From: Mariniphaga sp040772505
Lineage (GTDB): Bacteria; Bacteroidota; Bacteroidia; Bacteroidales; Prolixibacteraceae
Direction of reading: 5' to 3'
Assembly: GCA_040772505.1 (NCBI GenBank)
Contig: JAXGYA010000001.1
Coordinates: 372,001-436,000 of the forward strand
Length of the DNA: 64,000 bases
Below the pieces are notes generated by a model. The model saw only the letters and a list, made by a program, of their open reading frames with translations, ran no database searches and was not told the origin of the DNA. Below are positions 52,395-60,570 of the stretch, one piece after another. Position numbers and translations under genes: made by a program. How positions within the stretch are numbered: position 1 is the stretch's first letter; each line of letters starts with the position of its first letter.

Positions 52395-52847
52395 ATGAAC
52401 ATATCGAATAAAAAACAAACAGTTTTTCTCCGGCGGCTTTTTTTTCTGGTTTGTCTTGTCCTTGCCCTTGTCGCCTTAGCTATGTTTTTGCTGGATTATA
52501 TGCTCTACGGGCTTGTGATGGTGGGCGTTTTCGTTTTATGGTATCTTTTTTTTCAGGTTGCGGATTATCATTTCATAGAGTATAGCGATTCGGGCGACAA
52601 GGTTGTTTTGCGCTATTACAAAAGCATCCGGTTTGGCAGGACAAGTTTCAATTCCATTGAATTTCCCAAGCGGATGCTCTACCGGGCATATTTTGAAAAC
52701 TCTATTTTTGGAAAGATGTCCGACTTAACCCTTGTGGTAAAAACCCGTCGCGGTATTGCAGAATATCCGTCGGTGAGTTTAAGTGCAGTACCTTTGAGTG
52801 ACCGGAAGATGCTGCAGGAGAGATTGTTGCAGATATTGGGTGTTTAA
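52395..52847 (+). CDS. Small membrane protein with two transmembrane helices
   Basis: A 150-residue protein. Two adjacent helices (residues about 13-32 and 36-52: FFLVCLVLALVALAMFLL and YGLVMVGVFVLWYLFF) are followed by a soluble domain of about 95 residues with strand-rich PH-like character (VVLRYYKSIRFG, FNSIEFPKRMLY, LTLVVKTRRGIAEYPSVSLS). No family is recognised; it may be a bacterial PH-like membrane protein. It lies 10 bp upstream of dprA and is probably co-transcribed with it. Confidence 0.65.
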   Translation: MNISNKKQTVFLRRLFFLVCLVLALVALAMFLLDYMLYGLVMVGVFVLWYLFFQVADYHFIEYSDSGDKVVLRYYKSIRFGRTSFNSIEFPKRMLYRAYFENSIFGKMSDLTLVVKTRRGIAEYPSVSLSAVPLSDRKMLQERLLQILGV

Positions 52848-52857
52848 TCTGAACGGA

Positions 52858-53970
52858 ATGAGTAATACACAGGATGAATTATATTATAAAGTAGCCCTCT
52901 CCCTGGTTCCGGGAATAGGGGGAACCCTTGCCCGCAACCTGATCGCCTACACGGGAGGTGCGGAGCAGGTTTTTTCCGAACCGCTGAAGGCGTTGAAGAA
53001 AATTCCCGGTATCGGTGAGTTGAATGCCTTGCGCCTAAAGGACAATGGTGTGTTTGAAAGGGCTGAAGAGGAGTTGAAATTCATTGAAAAACATAAAATT
53101 GAGGTGAGGTTTTACTCAGACAAGAACTATCCGCGCCGCCTGAAACCGTGTCCTGATGCTCCGATTATTATCTATTCCAAAGGGAATATGGAACTGGATA
53201 TGCAGCGCATTGTGAGTATTGTCGGAACACGAAATGCTACCGATTACGGAAAAGCCATCTGTGAAAAACTCATTCAGGGATTTGCTGAGCGCCGATATCC
53301 GGTGCTGGTGGTTAGTGGATTAGCATACGGGATTGATATTCATGCACATAAAATGGCTTTGAAGTATAATATCCCGACTGTTGGTGTTGTGGGGCATGGA
53401 TTAGACAAAATGTATCCCTCACTTCATGCCGATACTGCACGTAAAATGATTCAAAATGGTGGGTTGGTTTCAGATTTTCCCAGCAAGACAAAAATTGACC
53501 CCTCCAATTTTGTGCGGCGAAACCGGATAATTGCCGGGCTTGCAGATGCCACCATTGTTGTGGAGTCGGCAGAAAAAGGGGGAGCGCTGATTACAGCTGA
53601 AATAGCCTCTTCCTACAACCGCGATGTATTTGCTTTTCCCGGCAGGGTGGATGATATCTATTCCAAAGGCTGCAACCGGCTTATTCGGCTAAATGGTGCT
53701 AACTTGATTCAGAATATTGATGACCTTGAGTATTTTATGGGATGGGAAACCACGGACAGGAAAAAGGCTGTGCAGCCTGCTCTTTTTGTTGAATTATCTC
53801 CTGATGAGGAAAAAATTGCAGAATTGCTGAGGAAGGAGGGAGAAATGTTTATCGACCAGATTTCAGCCGAATTACAAATGCCAGGCAGTAGAGTTTCTGC
53901 ACTGCTTTTGAATCTGGAATTTAAGAATGTGCTTGCTGCACTTCCGGGAAAAATGTACAAACTGAAATAA
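52858..53970 (+). CDS. dprA: DNA-processing protein DprA
   Basis: The product is 370 residues from the ATG at 52858; the open frame extends 60 bases further upstream but runs through the end of the preceding gene. An N-terminal helix-hairpin-helix region (KKIPGIGELNALRL) precedes the Rossmann core: SIVGTRNATDYGKAICEKL, VVSGLAYGIDIHAH, GLDKMYP, RRNRIIAGL and TIVVESAEKGGALITA. A C-terminal winged helix (about residues 300-370) completes the long form. DprA loads RecA on incoming single-stranded DNA in transformation. With comF at 33 kb it hints at natural competence, though both are widespread. Confidence 0.95.
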   Translation: MSNTQDELYYKVALSLVPGIGGTLARNLIAYTGGAEQVFSEPLKALKKIPGIGELNALRLKDNGVFERAEEELKFIEKHKIEVRFYSDKNYPRRLKPCPDAPIIIYSKGNMELDMQRIVSIVGTRNATDYGKAICEKLIQGFAERRYPVLVVSGLAYGIDIHAHKMALKYNIPTVGVVGHGLDKMYPSLHADTARKMIQNGGLVSDFPSKTKIDPSNFVRRNRIIAGLADATIVVESAEKGGALITAEIASSYNRDVFAFPGRVDDIYSKGCNRLIRLNGANLIQNIDDLEYFMGWETTDRKKAVQPALFVELSPDEEKIAELLRKEGEMFIDQISAELQMPGSRVSALLLNLEFKNVLAALPGKMYKLK

Positions 53971-54146
53971 TTTTGTCAGAATGTAATCTTTAAAGTTAGT
54001 CCTGCCGTCGGTTTTGCATGAGCAAGATAGCTCTGATTGCTTAAAAACGGACTTAACTTTAAAAAAATCCTTTTATTGCTCATGTCTGTTGGTTTAAATG
54101 CTTTTCAGAGCTAACTCAAATGTTGTTGAACTGCTGCAAATATGAT

Positions 54147-55166
54147 TCACTCAACAATTTGCACCCAGCCGTATTTGTCGGGCTCATTGCCATACTGAAT
54201 ATTTTGCAGTTTGTTGTAGAGCTTTGTTGACCATTCACCTGCTTCCAACTGGTTTCCGTATCTGAACCATTTGTCAAAGTCAGCATCGTAAATTCCTTTT
54301 ATGGGTGAAATAACGGCTGCTGTGCCACATGCGCCAACCTCTTCAAAGTCGGCTAACTCTTCATAGGGAACTTTGCGGCGTTCCACTTTCAGTCCCATCT
54401 CTTCTGCCAGAACCATCAGGCTTTTGTTTGTGATTGAAGGCAGAATAGAGTCAGAAAGGGGAGTGATGTAGGTATTGTTTTTTATTCCGAAGAAATTGGC
54501 GGGCCCGCATTCGTCGATGTACTTTTTCTCTCTGCTGTCCAGATAGAGCACAGCCGAAAAACCTTTTTCTTTGGCAATTTTTCCAGCTCCCATGCTGGCT
54601 GCATAGTTTCCGCCTACTTTATATTTTCCGGTTCCCTGCGGCGCTGCGCGGTCATACTGGCGCATAATCATCAGGTCGGTAGGTTTAAACCCTTCAGGAA
54701 AATAGGGACCAACGGGCATAACAAAAACGATGAAAAGATACTCCCTGGCTGGTTTAACACCAATTTCGGGACCGGTGCCAATCAGTAACGGGCGAATATA
54801 GAGCGAAGCCCTGCTTTCGTAGGGCGGAACATATTCCATGTTCTTTTTTATTGCCAGTCGCACAGCCTCCATAAATTTCTCAACCGGCAGTTTTGCCATT
54901 AGAATTCCGTCGCAGGAGTTTTGCATTCGCAAAGCATTTTCATCCATCCGGAAAACACGGACTTTTCCGTCTTTCCCCTTAAAAGCTTTCAGCCCTTCAA
55001 AAACCTCCTGCCCATAATGGAGCGCAGTAGCCGCCATGTGGATGTTGATACTATTTGATGAGCTGATTTCCAAATCACCCCACTCGCCGTCTCGGTAAGT
55101 GCAGCGGATGTTGTAGTGGGTATCGCGGTAACCGAATCCCAAGTTTTGCCAGTCTAAATTTTTCAT
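54147..55166 (-). CDS. ilvE: Branched-chain amino-acid aminotransferase
   Basis: A 339-residue class IV PLP enzyme of the long, eukaryote-like BCAT type. YGQEVFEGLKAFKG (from residue 51) and IRPLLIGTGPEIGVKPA near 124 form the substrate region. The PLP lysine is 183 in KVGGNYAAS, and ECGPANFFGIK follows. It interconverts leucine, isoleucine and valine with their keto acids. It lies 176 bp downstream of the DUF2797 gene on the same strand as ilvD. Confidence 0.94.
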   Translation of the reverse strand: MKNLDWQNLGFGYRDTHYNIRCTYRDGEWGDLEISSSNSINIHMAATALHYGQEVFEGLKAFKGKDGKVRVFRMDENALRMQNSCDGILMAKLPVEKFMEAVRLAIKKNMEYVPPYESRASLYIRPLLIGTGPEIGVKPAREYLFIVFVMPVGPYFPEGFKPTDLMIMRQYDRAAPQGTGKYKVGGNYAASMGAGKIAKEKGFSAVLYLDSREKKYIDECGPANFFGIKNNTYITPLSDSILPSITNKSLMVLAEEMGLKVERRKVPYEELADFEEVGACGTAAVISPIKGIYDADFDKWFRYGNQLEAGEWSTKLYNKLQNIQYGNEPDKYGWVQIVE

Positions 55167-55342
55167 CTGTTTATGAGTCTCTTTTTGATAATTGTTCAGG
55201 AAAAAAATTATACTTTTTTAAACAAATTAAGCAAATTTTTGCTATTGAATTGTTGAGTAGCGCCATGAAATGCAAAAAGTATCCCACAATTTAATAAACC
55301 GGTTCTGTTTCATCTTCAGCTTAAGGCAGTTAAAAGGATACT

Positions 55343-56146
55343 CTAAGCAGATATATCTATCTTCAAGTAGTAGCCATTAAATTTGCGAATATTTAAAACT
55401 GAATTATCATCAAAAATGAGATATTGCCCTTTTATGCCGCTTAATACCCCTTCGATGTCCGGTGTTTTATCGAAACTGACACTTTTAACCTGTTGCGGAG
55501 CGTTTTGCAGTGGGTATTCAATGAAAGTAACCGAATCATCTGCACTGGAATATTTTTTCAGTTCTGCAGGTAAAAATCCGAGCGCTTTTCTCTTCTCTTC
55601 CAAAAGGTCGAAATTAATTTCTCCGTCGCTTTTGAGCATTGCCTGCCATTTTGTGCGATCGGTAAAATATTTTTTCAGAAAAATTTCAATGACTCCGGCA
55701 ATGTGCCGGTTTGGCGTTTTGGCTAACCGGATGGCAGAGCTTGCACCCTGGTCTATCCACCGCACCGGAATCTGGTGACTACGCGTAACCCCGACTTTCA
55801 CTTCACTGGCAATTGCAAGATAAACATAGTGGTCAATGAGGTCGTGCTTTTCCGCCCACTCCATGTCACGGGCAATGCCAAAATGCGCTTTTGATAATTC
55901 GGGGCGAATCACCGACTCGCTTGCCTGGGGCGCTGTTTGTAGGCAGCTGTAGCAAAACCCCTGACTGAAAGAAGTTTTGGTGACTTTTCCACAGGAGATG
56001 CAGTTAATCTGTCCGGTGAAATGCAATGCTATGTTTTTGCCAATCAGCCAGTTCATTTCGATTTCACGTTCGCCAACCGGCAGAAAGTAGCTGACGGGAT
56101 TTGTCAGCTCGGTACGCATTTTAATAATATTTCCTTCGTAAACCAT
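55343..56146 (-). CDS. DUF2797 zinc-ribbon protein
   Basis: The product is 267 residues from the ATG at 56146 (MVYEGNIIKM, the usual family start). An ATG at 56179 would extend it by 11 residues and overlap ilvD by 11 bp. It has a zinc ribbon CISC ... CYSC near residues 49-68, then SKAHFGIARDMEWAEKHDL, VKVGVTRSHQIPVRWIDQGA near 120 and LAKTPNRHIAGVIE, all typical of DUF2797. The VKVGVTR-type segment resembles a GIY-YIG-like or nucleotide-binding core. The function is unknown. Its place between ilvD and ilvE may be an accident of strand. Confidence 0.85.
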   Translation of the reverse strand: MVYEGNIIKMRTELTNPVSYFLPVGEREIEMNWLIGKNIALHFTGQINCISCGKVTKTSFSQGFCYSCLQTAPQASESVIRPELSKAHFGIARDMEWAEKHDLIDHYVYLAIASEVKVGVTRSHQIPVRWIDQGASSAIRLAKTPNRHIAGVIEIFLKKYFTDRTKWQAMLKSDGEINFDLLEEKRKALGFLPAELKKYSSADDSVTFIEYPLQNAPQQVKSVSFDKTPDIEGVLSGIKGQYLIFDDNSVLNIRKFNGYYLKIDISA

Positions 56147-56168
56147 GATGTTATTGTTCTCCACAAAT

Positions 56169-57842
56169 TCAGCATTCATCGGTCACACAACCTTCGGATG
56201 CAGATGAAACCGTTTTTGCATATTTGTAGAGTACCCCTTTTTTAGCTTTCAGTGGCGGTTCTGTCCATTTTGCCCTTCTTTCTGCAAGCTCTTCTTCAGA
56301 GATCAAAACATCAATGGAGTTGTTTACGGCATCAATACGAACGATGTCGCCTTCGTTGACCAGGGCAATGTTTCCGCCGCTTTGTGCTTCCGGGGTAACG
56401 TGCCCTACCACAAACCCGTGTGAGCCGCCGGAGAAACGCCCGTCGGTAATCAGCGCCACATCTTTGCCCAAGCCTGCGCCCATCAGCGTTGAAGTAGGTT
56501 TTAGCATTTCGGGCATGCCGGGACCGCCCCGTGGGCCCACATAGCGGATAATGACCACATCCCCTTTGTTGATTTGACGGTTCATCATCGCGTCAATACT
56601 CTCCTGCTCGCTATTGAAAACCCTTGCCGGACCTTCAAAATACTCGCCTTCCATGCCGGTGATTTTGGCTACGGCGCCCTCAGCAGCCATATTTCCATGT
56701 AAAATGCGAATGTGGCTTGTCTTTTTGATTGGATTATCCAGCGAATGAACGATTTGTTGCCCTTCTTTCAATCCGGGCAGTTCTGAGAGATTTTCTGCAA
56801 GGGTTTTTCCGGTGACAGTCATGCAATCGCCATGCAGCAAGCCGTTTTCCAACATAAATTTGAGAACAGCCGGCGTTCCGCCTTGTTCCTGCAAATCTTC
56901 CATCACATATTTTCCGCTGGGACGAAAATCGGCAAGCATGGGAGTAATTTCACCTAAACGAATAAAATCATTCAATGTGATCTCTACATCCACTGCTTTT
57001 GCCATTGCGATCAGGTGCATAACCGCATTGGTTGAGCCGCCTAAAATGATTATCAGCCGGATGGCATTTTCAAAAGCCTTTTTAGTCATAATATCCTTTG
57101 GCTTGATGTCTTTCTCCAGCAGCACCTTGATGGCGGCTGCTGCCTGTGCCATTTCTGCCTTTTTCTCCTTGCTGTTTGCCGGATTGGAAGAGGAGTAGGG
57201 CAGGCTCAGTCCCATAGCTTCAAGCGCAGAAGCCATAGTATTGGCGGTGTACATTCCTCCACAGGCACCGGCTCCCGGACAAGCATTCTCTATAATTTGC
57301 TTGTACTCTTCCTCAGTGATTGTGCCTGCAATTTTCTGCCCTAATGCCTCAAATGCCGAAACTATATCCAGCTTTTGACCTTCATAATATCCGGCAGCAA
57401 TGGTTCCGCCGTATATAATAAGGGAGGGCCTGTTTAATCTGCCGATACCCATTGCGGCGCCCGGCATGTTCTTGTCACATCCCACAAGGGCAACAATTCC
57501 GTCATACCACTCGGCACCGGCATTAGTTTCAATGGAGTCTGCAATTATATCCCGCGAAACAAGCGAATAGCGCATTCCGTCTGTCCCCATGGAAATGCCA
57601 TCGCTTACGCCGATGGTGTAAAAATTTAAACCCACCAGACCTAGCTGGTTGACATGAAATTTCACAACATCTGCAAAACGGTTCAGGTGCATATTGCAGG
57701 GATTTCCGTCCCATCCGGAACTGACTATACCAACCTGTGCTTTTTTGAGATCTTCATCCGTAAGACCAATTGCATGCAGCATCGCCTGTGCTGCCGGTTG
57801 TGACGGATCCTGTGTGACGTGGCGACTATATTTATTTAACAT
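56169..57842 (-). CDS. ilvD: Dihydroxy-acid dehydratase
   Basis: The product is 557 residues from the ATG at 57842 (MLNKYSRHVTQ); upstream in-frame codons to 57872 are unlikely. Iron-sulfur cysteines are seen in GNPCNMHL near residue 48, VGCDKNMPGA near 120 and CPGAGACGGMYTANTMA near 190. The segment GPRGGPGMPEML near residue 445 and the C-terminal TDGRFSGGSHGFVVGHVTPE are the two family signatures. It dehydrates 2,3-dihydroxy-isovalerate and -methylvalerate in valine and isoleucine synthesis. It is the likely head of an ilvD-DUF2797-ilvE run. Confidence 0.96.
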   Translation of the reverse strand: MLNKYSRHVTQDPSQPAAQAMLHAIGLTDEDLKKAQVGIVSSGWDGNPCNMHLNRFADVVKFHVNQLGLVGLNFYTIGVSDGISMGTDGMRYSLVSRDIIADSIETNAGAEWYDGIVALVGCDKNMPGAAMGIGRLNRPSLIIYGGTIAAGYYEGQKLDIVSAFEALGQKIAGTITEEEYKQIIENACPGAGACGGMYTANTMASALEAMGLSLPYSSSNPANSKEKKAEMAQAAAAIKVLLEKDIKPKDIMTKKAFENAIRLIIILGGSTNAVMHLIAMAKAVDVEITLNDFIRLGEITPMLADFRPSGKYVMEDLQEQGGTPAVLKFMLENGLLHGDCMTVTGKTLAENLSELPGLKEGQQIVHSLDNPIKKTSHIRILHGNMAAEGAVAKITGMEGEYFEGPARVFNSEQESIDAMMNRQINKGDVVIIRYVGPRGGPGMPEMLKPTSTLMGAGLGKDVALITDGRFSGGSHGFVVGHVTPEAQSGGNIALVNEGDIVRIDAVNNSIDVLISEEELAERRAKWTEPPLKAKKGVLYKYAKTVSSASEGCVTDEC

Positions 57843-57978
57843 ATCTGATAGATTTTTTAAAAATTGGCACACAAGATACTAAAATATCTTTTTATTTAGC
57901 TTTTTAAAATTAAAGTTACTTATTGTGTTGTTGCGAAAAAATTAGCTTTTAGAGCAGGTGTTCTGAAAAGCTTTGGCT

Positions 57979-58446
57979 TTATCCAAGAAAGGCAGTAAGC
58001 ATCCAAATTTCTTTTTCCTGCTCGCTTATGTAGTCACTTAGCAGCGCCACGGTTGCTTCGTCATCAATTTCTACGGCTTTTTCAATTAGCGCTCTTTCTG
58101 ATGCAATCAGCTGTTTGTAGGTATCCAGAATAATTTTTACTGCTTCTTCGCCGCTGCTGACTACTCCTGTCTCCTTCACCTTATTCGTTTTCAGATAATC
58201 AGTAAAACGGTGGAGTGGAGTTTCGCCAAGCATCAGGATTCGCTCAGCTATTTCATCCACCTTTTCTGCGGCATCGTCATACATCTCTTCAAATTTTTCA
58301 TGCAACAGATAAAAATCTTTTCCTTTCACATTCCAGTGAAATCCGCGTAAATTGGTGTAATGGATTTGAAAATCAGCCAAAAGCTGCTGTAAACCATTTG
58401 TTACTTTCTGAACATTTGTTAATCCTGTGAAGTCTAAAGTTTTCAT
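57979..58446 (-). CDS. dps: Dps family ferritin-like DNA-protecting protein
   Basis: The product is 155 residues from the ATG at 58446 (MKTLDFTGL). The ferroxidase site of Dps is shared between subunits and is visible as RGFHWNVKGKDFYLLHEKFE then EMYDDAAEKVDEIAERI. The end is short, without a lysine-rich DNA-binding tail. It forms a dodecamer that oxidises and stores iron and shields DNA under oxidative stress. The start at 58446 is favoured because a -7 box at 58491-58498 predicts transcription from about 58485, leaving a leader of about 40 nt. Confidence 0.92.
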   Translation of the reverse strand: MKTLDFTGLTNVQKVTNGLQQLLADFQIHYTNLRGFHWNVKGKDFYLLHEKFEEMYDDAAEKVDEIAERILMLGETPLHRFTDYLKTNKVKETGVVSSGEEAVKIILDTYKQLIASERALIEKAVEIDDEATVALLSDYISEQEKEIWMLTAFLG

Positions 58447-58490
58447 ATTTAGTGTTTTTAAATAATTAATAATTTCCATTTTCCTTTATG

Positions 58491-58498
58491 CAAAGGTA
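58491..58498 (-). promoter_or_regulatory. Promoter -7 box for dps
   Basis: Minus-strand TACCTTTG fits TAnnTTTG exactly. Confidence 0.55.
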
Positions 58499-58690
58499 GC
58501 AGATTTTAGGTGCTTTTTAAAATGATTATTCTTATGTATAATAAACAGGATTTTTGAAACAAACAGCAATACTGATCTGCCGTCTGCAAAAGAATTTTCT
58601 TGACACTGTTATATTGACCGGTAAAGCAGAAATCTCAGTTTTCGAATTAAAATTTTGGAAAGAAGTTGCCGATTTCCGATGCGATAATTA

Positions 58691-58728
58691 AAAAAGAGCT
58701 TTATGCAAAGCAACAAAAAGCTCTTTTT
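58691..58728 (-). terminator. Rho-independent terminator after the sugar isomerase-like gene
   Basis: AAAAAGAGCTTT (58691-58702) and AAAGCTCTTTTT (58717-58728) form a 12-bp perfect stem around a 14-nt loop. It starts 16 bp beyond the stop at 58744. The flanking A and T runs make it usable on both strands. Confidence 0.8.
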
Positions 58729-58743
58729 AATGCGGGCATAATC

Positions 58744-59652
58744 TTAACCTTTCAGTATATCGGTTGTCAGGTTGTGGATGCTGGTCTCCAGTGCTTCAAA
58801 CGGTTTTCCGTTACCCTGATTGTCGTCTTCCACAAACAGGTATTCCATTCCGGCTACATCCTTGGCAGCCATAATGCGCTTGAAATCAATAACCCCTGCG
58901 CCAACCGGTGCAATGTCGTCTTTGACAATATCAAAAAAAGGAGCTTCATTTTTGAACATGTCTTTCATGTGGAAAAGTTTGAAACGTCCCGGATAGCGGT
59001 TAAACATATCAATGGGGTCCTGCCCCGCCTTGGCAGCCCAGAAAAAGTCAATTTCCATGGTGATTAAGTCGGGATCCATTTCAGGCATTAAAATGTCATA
59101 ATAAGGAATTACGCCGTCAAGATTGGCAAACTCGAAATTGTGGTTGTGGTATCCAAACTGGATACCCACCGATTTCATAATGCGGCCAACCTCGTTCCAG
59201 TCGCCAACCATTCTCTTGTAGGTTTCCACGTTGCGGTCTTCCTCTTCAACCCAGGGCTGAACACAATATTTCACGCCAATCATTGCATGGTCATCTGCCA
59301 TCTTCCGGGCGCTCTCCAGTGTAATGCCTTCAGCTTCAACACTGGTGTGGCTGCTGATGATTTCCATACCGAGGTCGTTAACCATTTTTTTGAATTCCAG
59401 CGGTGCATATCCGTAGAATTTGCCGTTTGCATAGTTGGCAAGCTCAAGGTATTTATACCCTAAATCGGAAATTTTTTTCAATGAGCCGGGCACATCGGCA
59501 TCCATGGCATCGCGAATGGTGTAAAGCTGTAATCCGACACCAAAGCTCTTACGGTCAATTGCTGCGCCGGTTGAGCAGGCAATTGGACCCAGTGCCATCA
59601 AGCCCAATGCGCCTGCGGCAGATACTTTAAAGAAATCTCTTCTGTTTTGCAT
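58744..59652 (-). CDS. Tat-exported sugar phosphate isomerase/epimerase-like lipoprotein
   Basis: The product is 302 residues from the ATG at 59652 (MQNRRDFFKVSAAG, twin-arginine motif); an ATG nine bases earlier is equally possible. The signal ends in GPIACS, a lipobox-like site, so it may be a Tat-exported lipoprotein. The remainder is a xylose-isomerase-like TIM barrel: QLYTIRDAMDADVPGSLKKI, KYLELANYANG, FGYHNHNFEF, TMEIDFFWAAKAG, FHMKDM and EYLFVEDDNQ, with histidine, aspartate and glutamate metal ligands. Such exported isomerases are frequent in Bacteroidota sugar loci. The substrate is unknown. No sugar genes adjoin it here. Confidence 0.85.
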   Translation of the reverse strand: MQNRRDFFKVSAAGALGLMALGPIACSTGAAIDRKSFGVGLQLYTIRDAMDADVPGSLKKISDLGYKYLELANYANGKFYGYAPLEFKKMVNDLGMEIISSHTSVEAEGITLESARKMADDHAMIGVKYCVQPWVEEEDRNVETYKRMVGDWNEVGRIMKSVGIQFGYHNHNFEFANLDGVIPYYDILMPEMDPDLITMEIDFFWAAKAGQDPIDMFNRYPGRFKLFHMKDMFKNEAPFFDIVKDDIAPVGAGVIDFKRIMAAKDVAGMEYLFVEDDNQGNGKPFEALETSIHNLTTDILKG

Positions 59653-59820
59653 AGTTTTCATAACTGATGAGTATAAGATGATGTTAAAATTAAATTGAAT
59701 TTCACTGAATGTTAAAAAATTAGTACAAAACTGCAATTTTGAATTGAATTTTCCGAATATTTTGAGGATAAAGAAACAGAGAATGAGTATCAGAACAAGT
59801 GACAAGATGAAATGTTAACG

Positions 59821-59901
59821 GTAGTAGGATGCAGAACAGGGCGAGTCCTACTTTTTTAAAGGAGGTGGCTGAGGCACGAAGCCGGAGGATTAGGGAGATG
59901 A
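59821..59901 (+). repeat. Dispersed repeat block B (direct copy)
   Basis: GTAGTAGGATGCAGAACAGG through TTTTTTAAAGGAGGTGGCTG to GGAGGATTAGGGAGATGA is the reverse complement of 24471-24549 with few differences. Confidence 0.8.
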
Positions 59902-59903
59902 AT

Positions 59904-59938
59904 GAGAATTGAGAGTAGAAAATAGAGAATAGAGAATG
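59904..59938 (+). repeat. Period-7 tandem array
   Basis: Heptamers GAGAATT, GAGAGTA, GAAAATA, GAGAATA, GAGAATG directly follow block B. Confidence 0.65.
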
Positions 59939-59980
59939 AGAATGAATAGTTTGATAAGTTTCTTTTATATCTTCTTTACT

Positions 59981-60035
59981 GCCAGAAACCAATCCCCCTG
60001 AATCCCCCTTCGCCAAGGGGGACGAGCGCTGATGA
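59981..60035 (+). repeat. Dispersed repeat block A, copy 1
   Basis: GCCAGAAACCAATCCCCCTG followed by AATCCCCCTTCGCCAAGGGG and GACGAGCGCTGATGA; identical to 60287-60341 and inverted at 24148. Confidence 0.85.
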
Positions 60036-60073
60036 GACCTCTCAAAATTTCATGCCAAGTCGCCAAGTCTCAA

Positions 60074-60115
60074 TTCTAACTTCTAACCTCTAATTTCTCA
60101 CCTCTAACTTCTACC
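60074..60115 (+). repeat. Period-7 tandem array
   Basis: Six heptamers: TTCTAAC twice, CTCTAAT, TTCTCAC, CTCTAAC, TTCTACC. Confidence 0.7.
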
Positions 60116-60286
60116 TCTTTCCTCTCTCCCTTTGGGGAGATGTCCGTAGGACAGAGGGGCTTCTTCTTCATTTCTTATCCGACGTTGTCAGGAGCTTCGC
60201 ACGCTGACAAGTCTGCTGTCGTTGCAACATCCGTAAACCTGTCAGCGTCGCCAGACCTGACAGCGTTAACGCCCGTCTTTCTGTTT

Positions 60287-60342
60287 GCCAGAAACCAATC
60301 CCCCTGAATCCCCCTTCGCCAAGGGGGACGAGCGCTGATGAG
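60287..60342 (+). repeat. Dispersed repeat block A, copy 2
   Basis: Identical over 55 bp to 59981-60035, including CCCCCTTCGCCAAGGGGG, which can form a hairpin. Confidence 0.85.
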
Positions 60343-60513
60343 CTCTACAGGCTCAAAAACGCGAATTTACGAATTCACAAAATCCAATCTCACTGAATAA
60401 ATTTTAAATTTACCGGACAATAGTAGATAAAAAGTAATTTTGTGCGTTGAAGATATATGAAACGACCATGTATAAATGCTTCACAAACAAGCATAATTAA
60501 AATGAGGGAGTTA

Positions 60514-60534
60514 CCTGCCTACCGGACAGGCAGG
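60514..60534. repeat. CCTGCCT/AGGCAGG hairpin
   Basis: A 7-bp stem with a 7-nt loop, 37 bp before the DUF5723 start. The same arms occur at 21759-21776 and, altered, near 51180. Its presence inside the upstream extension of the open frame argues that translation starts after it. Confidence 0.65.
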
Positions 60535-60570
60535 CATCCAATACCTTTGAAAACTTTTAATTTTAATTGG

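Larger units (their letters stand above)
59653..60570. repeat. Non-coding mosaic of dispersed repeats
   Basis: No gene is supported over 0.9 kb. It contains block B (59821-59901), two copies of block A (59981-60035 and 60287-60342), period-7 arrays (59904-59938 and 60074-60115), the hairpin CTGTCAG/CTGACAG (60239-60263), octamers at 60363-60378 and a CCTGCCT/AGGCAGG hairpin. Parts match 24.1-24.6 kb in inverse orientation. Confidence 0.75.

Noticed and set aside
58821..59549. Minus/plus shadow frames of 100 residues or more inside dnaG, aspS, GH20 and others
   Set aside because: They lie opposite clearly homologous genes, lack starts in context and show no family motifs.
59653..59805. 48-residue N-terminal extension of the sugar isomerase-like gene
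   Set aside because: The extension would bury the twin-arginine signal inside the protein; the Tat motif shows that translation starts at 59652 or 59661.
60457..60570. 38-residue upstream extension of the DUF5723 gene
   Set aside because: It translates through the CCTGCCT/AGGCAGG repeat hairpin and lies before a normal signal peptide, so it is non-coding.
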